Positions 26,201 to 38,200 of a stretch of DNA of 64,000 bases are shown piece by piece (within the stretch, counting starts at the first letter, position 1; each line of letters starts with the position of its first letter). A program made the position numbers and the translations under genes. Under the pieces are notes generated by a model. The model ran no database searches and had not been told where the DNA came from. It worked only from the letters and a program-made list of their open reading frames with translations. The stretch covers positions 10,106,001 through 10,170,000 of the forward strand of contig NW_020825289.1 in NCBI RefSeq assembly GCF_003286085.1, given 5' to 3'. This stretch comes from Drosophila persimilis (Eukaryota; Arthropoda; Insecta; Diptera; Drosophilidae).

Positions 26201-29200
26201 TTTATAACTTGGGGATGGGGATCTTCTTGGTGGTAAACAGCTGGAGAAGATTCTGCGCGAGTGTTGCTCATTTTTTTTCCTTTTCCTTTTTCTCCCTCTC
26301 CTTCCGCTCCTTCTCTTGCTGAGCCTTCTCTTTCTTCTCCTTCTCTTTCCGCTCCTTCTCCTTCTTGTCGCGCTCCTTTTTCTCTTTCTCCAGCTCTTTG
26401 GGGGTCTTCTGGGCCTGCTTGGCCGCCTCTTCCTGGGCCTTCTTCATTTCCTGCTTCATCTGGTCGTAGTACAGCCCAATGCCGGCCCCGACCAGAAAGA
26501 AGGCCAATCGGTTGCAGGGAACACAGTTGAGCTTGGACCAGAGAGTCGGCCCGGGCTTGCATGGCGGCGGGGGACACTGGGGCTTGGGCGGACACTGGGA
26601 TTTCGGAGGGGGGCAAGCCGGACGCTTACACATTTTGCTCTGTCTGGGCTCGAAGACACGTCAGAGAATATTGACCAAATGAAGATGATTTTTACCCAAA
26701 ATTAATTTTGAATATGAGACCAACTTTTACACAATTTTTTTGTACTGAACCAGAAGCAAACTGTGACTTTGATCTCAAATTGCCTACGAAAGGATTTGGC
26801 AAACTGTTTTCCCCAGCCCATGCAGTTGGCCTATGATTTGACGTCAGTCCCACAATTTGTGTGTTAAATTATTTCGAGCACATTTTTGGAATCCTCAAAA
26901 TTCTCGCTGCCATTTCGGGCATGGATCGTCTTCTAACTTTGCTTGTGGGCGGAATTGTCGGCTATATCATTGGCAAGAAGATGTAAAGGTAAATGAGAAT
27001 TAAGCCAGGCTATCCCCATGCCACGGAGACTGTGGATAGTTGTGTATATATCGTACATCTTTCAGCTGTTTTTCGAGGCATAACTATGGAGAGCTCTTGG
27101 CTGTTGACCTTCATCGTTGGCTGCATTGTTGGCTATTTGGTTGGCAAGAACTATTGACAGAAAGGTGAGAAAGTTTCCGCTAGCTCGGAGTAGGCTCGGG
27201 GCTGTCCTTTACTGTCTTTTAGTCTCATTCGTTCTGTTCTCTTGCATTGATTTCGACAGACAAAAGTGAACAAAATTAACAGAAATTTCGTTTCAAGAAT
27301 GGAATTGGACTGGGTGCTTACATTTGTGATTGGATGCTTGGTGGGCTATCTGATAGCCAAGAACTTGTAGGTTTTCAAGAAATTATCAAAATTAAAAGTC
27401 AAGAACCAAGCAAATATTCCACCTGTTTCCTGATCCTTGAACCAAAATGACGCACGTGATCTCCTTCGCCCTGGGCATAGTTATTGGCTTGATGCTGTGC
27501 AAGCGATGTTGAAGCATTCCAACCTGAATCTAGGCCACTGCTTCAGCATCTTACTGGAGCGACCACTCATCGCGGCCGAGGTTCTCGTCCACATGGTCGT
27601 GCTCCTGACAGCACTCCATGTCGCCCACAAGCCAAATGCCCATCGGCATTCTGTGTCAGCAGATGACCCTCCGACACATCGAAGCAGATCTTTCACCCAC
27701 TCTTGCCGCTAAACTAAATTTATTAAGCAGACTGTAAAAATCAAGAATCAAAGAATGAGAATGATACTATAGTCGAGTCCCAGACTCAGTAGAGTTTTCT
27801 TTTCTCAGTCTGGCTGCAGTGATGATTTGATGGCGGGGTTGAGGGATACTCGGGAATACTAATATGTAGAAGGGGACGTGGAGACCTTCATAGAGTTTAT
27901 GGGTTCTTTTGAGTAGGCTTTGCATAAACCAACAGTCAAAACATGTACGGAAAAGTCATTCAAATCAAGTCGTTTACCTCATACGGATACAACTTGGGAG
28001 TTTTTCGTACAATTTCTGGTTTCTTTGGCACCTGATAGGAAAGGCAAGGAAATGGAGTGGCTTTTGACATTCATTGTTGGTTGCATTGTGGGTTACTTGA
28101 TTGCCAAAAACAGGTGCGTATTGAACGATATAAGTTCTACAAAAATTCGAAGTAGGCTTTGCTAATATTGACTCCCTCAGTCGATAGATAGCCGGCATAG
28201 TGGCAGCCCAAAATTGTATTTATACAAATTTTTAAGTTTTGGAAAACGAGGAAAATGCAGCGTTTTCTGACATTCATTGTTGGTGGAATCGTGGGCTACC
28301 TCATAGCCAAGAATACTCGCGTAAGTGACATGTTCTGGGATTGTTATTCTTTGTTTCTACTCTTTCTATTGCAGTAAGCAAGAATGACCCATTTGATCTG
28401 CTTTGGTCTGGGTGTGTGGGTCGGCATGCTTATGTGCCGACGCTGCGGTTCCTGAAGAATAAGTCCTCGAGCCTTTGCAGAATCTATTCGAATTGAATGC
28501 CAAGCCAAATTTAAGTTTTTTTGAACGTTAAGTCACACATTTAATAAAAGAACTATGCAGTATTCAATATTGCATCATTGTTTTTGCATTCAGGTAACTA
28601 CAACTCCTTTAAGAATCAAAGTTCCAATTCCAAAGACAGGGAAATTCTATAAACAAGTCCCGCATTATGTACCTCTCATTAGACGACTTTCTGAAGGTTT
28701 ATTCTATAACGGGTACATGCTTAAATGATAAATCATAGAATACAGCACGACGTCTAAATTTACTTGATCTTTTAACTAGAGTAATATATGGGGCAATCGG
28801 TTTGGGATTTTCAATCGACAGCCCAAAGTTTCGGGACGCACTGTAAAACGCAACCCCTTTCAACAGTTTTCTGCGGTCGAGAGGGTTTTGATGTTCCGTT
28901 CAATGCATTTATGACTTTGCTAAGAAACTGGGGCAGCCGCAATAAATATATGTGTCAGGCTGTGAGTTGGGTAAAGTTTGAAAGTTCGGGGAAAAGGGAA
29001 AACTTTCCATTTCCCGTACCGGCCCCAGGACGGAGGTGTGGGCCAGAGAGAACAATTTGTTGTTCCATGCGTGGGCCTATGAATACCCTTTGACTGGCTT
29101 CCACCTGCCCCACACCTGCTCGCCCCATTCATTATGATTGATTATTGAGAAAATCCAGGGCGATGTGGTACTCGCACGACGACGGCAGGCACACAAAACG

Positions 29201-32200
29201 TTTAACAAATGAGAAGACAGGCGAAGAGGCTTTCCTGAAGCACAAATGAACTCGTTGCGGCTCCTAATGGCATCGCTGGCTACGGCATTTCAATCAGTCT
29301 TAGGCCCCGGATCCGGTTCGGGCCACATCCGCATAAATAAATATTTCATGAGTTCAGCATCAGCTCCATCTCCAGCTCCAGCTCTTGCTCCGGTTCCAGT
29401 TGGGTTGAGCTCTAGCTCGAGTGCGTCCCCCTGCATAACTTACGACGGAGCTGTTTGTGGTAAGTCTTATCTGTGGGGCAAACAGACAAAGGTGGCCTGG
29501 GCGCCCTCTGCGTCCTCTTTGGTGGGGTAATTGGTTGAGGTGGCGTTCATAAGATTGACTCGACTACCGAATGAAATGGTTTCCCCCAAATGATTGATGG
29601 CCATGAGCGCGGTGGCCGGGTGCCAGGGTGCCAGAGTGCAGGCCGAGTCTGGGGTAAACCCAAAGGTTAAATTGCTTGCGGGCTCTGTGCGGGTCTGGAG
29701 TTTAGATTTATATGCCAGCCAACAGGTAGGGTAGCTCAAGGGTCTCGTCTCTCACTTGGCCTTGAAACGGTGCCCATCCCGCGCCCCAGCGTTCCACCCC
29801 CACCACCCGCACTGGTTGTCACTGATTGGACCCGCTCCAAAGAGCCTTTCAAGAGCATTCTGTTGAACCCATTCCGAATGCTAATTTGTCAATAGAAAGT
29901 TTTAATTGAATTTTGTTCACAAGCTGAGAATCAATTTATGCAGTTTTCCCGGTTAACAGAGGCGTTTTGAATTTCGGTTAAGCTCGGAAAAGCTTCGGCT
30001 GGGAAGAGCTTTCGCTTAACAGTGTCCTGTGGCTGTGGCTGAGGGTGTGCTTCGCAGCTTTCGGGCTCTCTCTTTCGGTCGAAAAACGTAAACAAAGACA
30101 GACAAATAACAGTGGCCGGCATCCGGGCGCGTCAGCTGTTGGCGCCTCCAGGACTCACCTCGCTGTGGTGGATTTCCCAGGGAGCCTGCGCCGCTTCCTT
30201 GGTGCCTCGTTCGCGTGCCACTCGGCTTCAGTCCCAATCCCAGTGCCGACACGTGCGAAAGCGTATCCGCGCGTATCCAAACGAGCTATTTTCAAACCGT
30301 AACGCTCGAAAACAAGTTTCAAATAGCAGGTGTTGTGGCTCGGAAAACCGAAGGACAGTTCGCTGAGAGACGATGTATACAAGCAATTGCTGGAAATAAT
30401 ATTTTTGCTCAAAAAAGTGTACAAGTGAATGAAGAATATAACAAAATAAAAGCACAAAAATCATATCAGTTAAAGAGCAAATAAATCCATTTTAAAATCA
30501 ATTAATAAAAGTATTTAAATAACGATAAAACAAAACAAAGTATGGAAGCACAGATAGCATTAAAGAGACATAAATAACATCAATTTGAGGAGTGGAGCTT
30601 AGAAAAAACTAATTCAATTCAGAACCGCCATGTTGGTATTTTTGCTATGGGGATCAATGAGGGCTCCACACAGAAGTTCAGTCACTTGCCGGGAACTTAC
30701 ATTCTTCCTGCCTAGGCTTCTCCTTCCCTCGACAACAGCCAGCACAACAGCCAGGGACATGGATGTGGATGTGGATGCGAGATCCAAAGTTTTTGACAAA
30801 CTTTCCAGAAGTCAAAACCATTTATGGTGGCTTGACACGCGCCACATGTTACGAGCTAGTGGAGTCAAATGGGGAGGATTAATTGGATTCAATATTAATA
30901 ATCAAACGGAGGGAGGGCGGCTAGAAGCCAGAGAAGCGAATAGCCAAGTCTCTAATTAGCAGCGTTCCGAGTGGGGCAGGAGAGGGCTGCGCAGCGTTGA
31001 CAAGTCCTCCGTCAGTTTGTCCGCCTGTTGGCCCTTCCTTCATTCATTCTTTCCGTACGTCTGGCCATGTAATTGAGTTATTTCTCTTGGATTTTTACCA
31101 TTTTATTATTATTAAATGGCTGCTGCGACAACAAGCTGTTAATGGCGTCCCATAAAATGGCGTTTCTCACACATACAGCCAACCATTTGCGTGTGTGTAT
31201 GGCTCTCCAAGTGTGCTCAAGATCCAGCGCGTTGCCTAAGCGGCGTCATGATTGTTTTAATGGCTACTTGAACGGAAATTAACTGACAGCGACAGATGAA
31301 TGAAAGCGACAAGCTCTCCGCTTTTGTGGCACCCAAGTACAGCCGCCGCAGACCCTTAAAGCCGCACATCCTGCCTGCCGAACCGACTGCAGTCGGGCAT
31401 GAAATGCGGTACGGTACGGCGCTTTCACGCGACTTCCAGTCTCGCCTCTCGCTCGAACTTTTCCAAATATTTGCACATTGAAATGTCAAACAAGCTAATT
31501 TGGCACATAATTCCAATTTCAAATGCATACGTACGCACACACACACACATATGTACATGCTCCTACTCGTGTGTATAGGAGGTGTGTGTGTGCGCACTCA
31601 CACAATCTTCTCTACAAATTTCCGCCCATGATAAACAGAAATGGCAACCAATTTTTACCGAAATAAGTGTAAGAAGAACAACAAAAACAAAAAACCCAAA
31701 TGCAAATTGCTTTTCGGGCGAAGAATATGAAAATCATGAAATATGTGCGACATTTATATTTGCATACATTTGGCCAAAAGCAACGTAGGAGTGGCGGGGG
31801 AGGGAGGAGGGAGGAGGCAAGAGGCGAAGGAGCGGCCCAATGGATAAACAAAAGTCAATTTACGTGAGAGGTGAAACACGTGGAGGAAGCACGAATGAAG
31901 GAACAGAGTTCTAATTGAAAATCATCTCGAAAAATCATCAAAAATTATGCAAATCTTCGAAAATGCATGCGGGCGTTATGGGCGTTAATTATGTAGATCA
32001 TGTTGCACAGTTCTGTGGTTCAGGATTCGATAAAAATATGAATTTGATTCATTGTGCCTCTCTTTCTGATATGATACTTGATCTTGAACCATGAAACAAC
32101 GTGCAAAATTGCTCTGTACCGATGTGTACACATCAAAGCCTTCGCCTGGCTGCCCTCAACATCCACTACTAGCACTGAATAATTCAATCTAGGAAAACAT

Positions 32201-35200
32201 ATCTAAAACAGCAGGAAAAAGTTATAAATAACATTAGCATTCAAATTGAACGCAAATTGCATTTTGATGCGCTCTGCTTTTTCCACAAAAAGTTCAAAAC
32301 GCAATAAATTATGTTTCGATTTTCTAATTTTCAATGAATTGTAGTACGTCAAATTTAATTAAAATAATAGCAAAGGGCATGTGGTATGTGCCAAATGTTC
32401 AATTGTTAATTGCATGTAGCAAATATTATTTTAGTAAAAAGACTTCCACTAGGAGTTGGGAATAATGGCCACCTGTAATGCTACGGGAAACATTTGATGA
32501 CCAACCAAGGACAGGCATAACAAAAGCCGCACTTTTTCCCTATTAGTTGGACCTGCTCCGCCCTCATTAACTCATTCATTCGCCCACTCACTAGCCCATT
32601 CATTCGCTTATGACTTCATTTGCGTTGCGGTTCATCAACTCTCACTTAAGCCCCTCTGGATGGGGGACAGAATAACTTCACCTTTGGCGGCCATTTCACT
32701 TTTGTTCACCTTTCCGTTGTTTGTTTTGCACGGCCATCGCATGCAAACGTACTCAAACAGCCACACAAACACTCGAACGGACACTCGCACGTGCGGTCGG
32801 ACCTCAGAGGGATCAGGGAATCGAGTGAAGTGTAAAAAGACTAGGGAGAAGCACGCTAAACGCTTTGTAATGCGCTTTTGTTTGGGCCAAGAGCCATTAA
32901 GCTGGCCAAGTGATAAATTTGCTACGCTTTCGGCTACTCAAGGCGGCTCTGCATCTGCTCTGCCATTGGCCCGCTCTGTTCTGTGCTGTTCTCTATTGTT
33001 CTTCTCTGGTGTATTAACTGGCACTGGCTGAGGAAGGTCTCGTGCGGTTTTTGGCCAAGTTTAGAGCACAGAAGTGATTTATGTTCGCATACCGGGTGAG
33101 GACATTACCCTTTGCCTCTATGGCCATGACTGTGGCCAAGGAATGCCCTGTGCCTGTGGCTGTGGCTGGGCCTGTGTCTGTGCCCGTTTGCTTGTTGCAT
33201 GTAATGACGTCATTACGGACAAATTGCCTCCTATTTAACGGCAATCGATTGCTTCCGCACGATTAGGTATGCTAAGCGAAAGGGGCATGCGACAGCAACA
33301 GTTTGCCTCGGAGCCACTGTCTGCTCCTCTTTCACTTTCACTTCCACTTCCACATTCACTCCACTTCTTTCTCGTTTCTCTGCTGTTTTTTGCCCTGTTT
33401 TGACATGTCGTGCCCTTGCGGGGGTGACGCCTACTTTTTAAACTGTTGCGCGTTTGGCCGACAGCCAAGGCGTGCCGTTGTCTCCGGCACTTCCTTCCCT
33501 CTACCGCGCTCCCTTCTCTTTCTGTGCGTGTCCGTTTGGCGCTCTCCCGAGTTGGACGCGTGCCAACTTTCACTTGAAACGGGAAAGGACACGCAACGCA
33601 GGAGCACCAGTGGCACCAGAAATAAATACTAATCAACAAGTTTGGGAATTCTCGAGGAAATCGATGCGACCAGCTGGTACCTCGAAGGCGATGTGTACAG
33701 TGCTCATTATTATTCTGAAAGTCCATCTGAACTGGTGGAGCAGGTTCATCTGCCGCTCCCGCATATCCTATCCAATGCCAATCCTTTGTAATGTCTGGCC
33801 AAACGCCGTGCCAAGTTGGCTACTTGGAAAACGTGGATGGCTCGATAGCGTGGGAATTGGCAATGTGCTGGGATGCCCACGCTGCCTGCCAAAACTATTC
33901 GTAGTGCTCATTTGGGTGGATGTGGAGCTGAGCGTCTGCTCCAGCGAGCAGCTGCTCGAAAGACATCAAAGCCATTTCTGGTCTGGCATTAGAGGCGAGA
34001 GGGATATCAGCATATTTTTTTGCGGGATTTGTGTGCAATCAAGACGCCAGCCCATTAAAAAGCGACCTTCACTCAATTTAAACGATTCAGTCATCAAATT
34101 TATTATGCTGCACATAAAGCCAGGTCATAAACTCTGTGCAGAAATCATAAAACCGAAACGAAACGAAGGGTAGGGTCTCTAAAAGAGTTCACGAACTGTG
34201 ACGTCTTTCGACTTCCTTCGTCCGGGGTCGTCGTCGGCAACGGGTGCCCAGGCAGACGCAGAGGCAGAGGCAAAGGCAAAGGTCACCGGCTTACCAGTGT
34301 CTATTCGCAAGGCTCCCCGAAATGAATAAAGATATTTCCAGTATGCAAATGCCAGGCCTCAACGGCGAAACAAAGCCAAACTGTCTGGACGATGAAACAA
34401 AAGCAGTGCCATGAGAAAACATTTAAATTTAATGCACTCAAAATTGATTCGTTGGCCACCAGTGAACAGTGCCCCCTCGAGCCGCAAGCCGTACTCTAGT
34501 TCAATGCTCTTCCACTCGTCCGTCTACCGATTCCGATTCCAATTCCAATTCGGATTCGGATTTTGCCAGCTCTGCTCCTGTGCTTGAGTGTTAATGCAAA
34601 TGTTTGCATACATTTAGGCGACACACGATTCTGACAGCCAGAGAACAGCCAGAACTTTTTCTCTGTCTCTGGTCTCGGCATCTGTCTGTCTGTTGTCCTG
34701 GCAAGTGGGGCACAGAATACCGAGCTGAACCGCACTGAGTGTCGTTCCGCTTGTGCCAATCGATAAACCTAATGAGCTGTGAGACAGACAGCTGAGCAGC
34801 AGACAGAGCGAAGGAGGAGCGGAGTGGGCGGGGTGGAGCAGAGCACCGCGAGGGGGCTTGTTTTAAAATTAACCTTCAGATGAGACTGAAAATAACTCGT
34901 AGAAAAGAACACTAGCAACACTTCCGCGAGCAGTGATGGATGATGCTCGGAAGGGGCGGTTCTACAAGTCAAAATTTGGGTTACTTACCCCCCTGAGACC
35001 CCGACTGGCAGCGGCTCGACTGTAAGCCCATAAAAAGTGTGAGCTATGGGGCCAGCCAATTATTGTAATTGCCACGCACACGATTCGGGTGCCACATCAC
35101 ACTTGCATTACGACTACGCGCAACTACTTATCAAGCCAAAACAGGGCGTATACTTGATGTGGAGCAGACAGATACAGTCGGGTACACGCACGGGATTTCC

Positions 35201-38200
35201 AAAGAAAGCACTTCGATTAATCACTTGGAATGCCTAAATAATTCAGAGCCCAGTCGTTGCTATGCAAATTGCATTTGGGGGACAGAATGAATGAACGGAT
35301 ACGTGCCAGTAAAGAAGGGTCACGGAAAACTGCAGTAAAGAGCACAAAAGCCAGAAGACCTGAATCAATCAGCACCCATGGGGCAGCAGTCGCTGGCAAT
35401 GTCGTTGTGGCAAAGAAAGTTCAAAGTTCATGGACTGGAGACAGGAGCCAGGCAAAGGGGGAACAGCTTTCGACGTTTTCTAATTGGAAGTCCCGGGCTT
35501 AAGGGCAAGAAGCGAGACAAGAGAGCCAAAAGCCATAAAGAGCAGCCGCAGCTGTCTTCGGGGACAGTTCGAAAATGTAAATTCAAGACACTCCTAGGAG
35601 AAGGACAACACAAAACAGGACAAGACAAGAGAAGACTGAGGTATCAAGTTTGGTGTCGAATTCCTCAAAAACATGGAAGGACAACCGCGGAGTGTCCTTT
35701 GACTGTGACAATTCATGTCCTGGTGGCTGTCATTCATCAATGTGTCACTTAAGGAGTCTACTCAGGTCACGTCTAATGATTTGGCTTTCTGTCTATCTGT
35801 CTGTCAGCGAGAGTCGAAAGCCGTAAATCTGCTAGACCCTTAAGAGCCACTCGATGAAAAATGGATCCACTTAAAGCCAACCAGTAGCGGGGTGCTCAGA
35901 GGCTGAAGAAATCTCTGTTTAATATGAATTTAATATGCCATTAAACAGCAACAAAAAATCAATCAAGAGCTTGCACAGCAGAATTCCGGCTTACAATTAC
36001 AGCAATAAGCAAAAGGGGAAGGACGCGATGGTAAATAGCCGATTCATGAATTTTAATTAATGCAAAGAATTGAAAAGTGTATGGCAGACAAAAGGGGAAA
36101 GCTATAATTCGATGTCAGGCAATAAATGGTGTAAAAAGAGGGCTTTAACGGCTGGCTCAGCTACCGGTTTCCGGTGTGCCAGTGTGCCGTGCTCTTTCTT
36201 TTCAAGGCTATGACCGTTGGGGCAATAAATTTATTAAATGACCAAGGAACATACAGAGGAATGACCACAGCACAACAGCACCCACTCGGCCAACAAAAAA
36301 AATCATGTTAAACAAGCTATAAATAAGTGTGCGAGTGTCTGCCATCGGGTGTGCGAATGTGTTGTGCTCTGTCCTCAATTGCGTGCTCAAACAAAACAAA
36401 ATTAATTGCCGAGCCTGGGCAATGAATTCTGATTAAAGTTGGAGCACAGCCCACAGTGCGGCAAACTCTTAAAGCCTCTTCTGTGTGTGAACCCCAGACC
36501 ACCCCAAAAAAACAGCCTCATTGTGACGCCCAGAAATAGTTTTAAGAGCAGGCCAGACCAGGTCGCACACATATCGAGAATAGAGATCACAAACTGTAAT
36601 GCAATCCGACGCGACGCTCAGAGTGTGAAATTACCTAAAGTGCTACGTGCTTTTGCGCCTTTGAGCCAATGGAACATCTATTATGCAACATGGCGGCCAA
36701 TAGTCGCAACTCGTCCTACAACTGTCTGTCGTCATGGGACTCCTACGATCGAATACCCAGGTAAGCAGAGAAGCTGAGAAGCAGGAAATCAAGTACTCGC
36801 AGCGGGGGCCTAACTCAATTCGAAATTCGATTTGAGCGCCCTGCACAAGCTGGCTGCCATTAGAAGGTCAAAGGCGGAGCGAGGCATCTCGATGGCCCGC
36901 CAAGGTGTTGAATCATAATCGAATCAGGTCCCAACTAAAAGCGTACCCTTGCGTGGAGAGGCACTGCGATGCTAACTGACGTAATAAATAATTAATAAAC
37001 CTGAAACAGGCCGAATGCAATGCTAATTGAAATAGGAATAGGAAATTAGTGCCGGAAATCCCCTCATCCTCTGCAGAACGCATTCTCCTTGCACTCCAGT
37101 TTAAAGCCAGCTCACGTCCTCCTTGGGGAAGTCCTCCTGAGGGCTCTTTACTCTTTACGAGAGGCAATCAATGCAGCCTTTCCGTCGGACGGTAGACTTA
37201 ATGGATACTCCAGCAGAGATACGTTCTATATGTACGTACAATAGATAAGATCCATTAAGGCAGCAATAAACCTGCACGGAACAAAAAGGAAGAAAAAGTC
37301 GTGGGCCGGGTGGGAAAACGTTTTCTTGAAACTCTTTCGGCCCTTTTCCGGACCTGCCCAGAAATGCAATTTGTTGCCGCCTCCCCCACGCATAGAATGG
37401 ACAAAGAGCCTCTGAGTTCCCCTGCGTATGCCATTGTGTAGAACTCAAGCCGAACAACAAAAAAACCTTTGAAGGCTTTGGTGGGCCAGGACCTGGGCCT
37501 GGGCCTGGGCCAGGGCCAGGGCCAGGTATTTTCCAGGTCCAGCCAGGTCTCCTTTGTGGTCTTTGATTCGCCTGGCTTTAGCGGTTTCCTTTCGTTTCAA
37601 GCCAACTTTCATCGAGGCGGGAATGTAATGAAATCTCGCACGAACACAGATACTCGAGCCCCCGACCCCAGCGAAGTTAAATCAAATTTCCACCCAAAAA
37701 GCGGCAAAATCAAAAATCAATAAAGGTAAAACAATCTTAGCAGAACCGAACCCCTCCGGGCTGTGCTACCCATTTTGGTAATAGCTAAAAGACTTCAGCT
37801 TTAAACTCAATATCTATAATCGAATGATGGCACAACAAAAACACATTAACTTTCAATTTGTCTTTAGCTTGGCTCAGCCTCAGGCCAAAAACAGCTCAAA
37901 TTTAAAGGCAACAAAACACTAACAGAAATTTGGAATACCTATCGCCTTCCCGTAGTTTGCTTAGGACTCGGAAAAGGCACCTATACCATATGTATATATC
38001 ATCAATATCAATCTAATATTAAAACATGAACTTAAATTATTAATACCAACCATAAATCCTTCGATTCTAGTCGGGACTACAGACTCGTATGTTTTTGGGT
38101 TTGCGCTTTGGGTTTTTGTGACATTCAAAAATTGATTTGGTTCCCATTTCCCATTTGAAAAGGGAATTCCCATCAGGATTTTGCCACCCGCTGTTGCCGC

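Noticed and set aside
26261..26705. Plus-strand Leu/Phe-rich frames at 26.3-26.7 kb
   Set aside because: They are antisense shadows of the Lys/Glu-rich 121-residue protein.
27481..27696. Minus-strand 71-codon frame in the micro-ORF spacer
   Set aside because: No hydrophobic GxxxG segment and no support; the antisense of a probable 3' UTR.
33454..34173. 239-codon plus-strand frame in an SLO2 intron
   Set aside because: No signal peptide, domain or repeat structure, irregular codon use, and long competing frames on the minus strand. Treated as chance.
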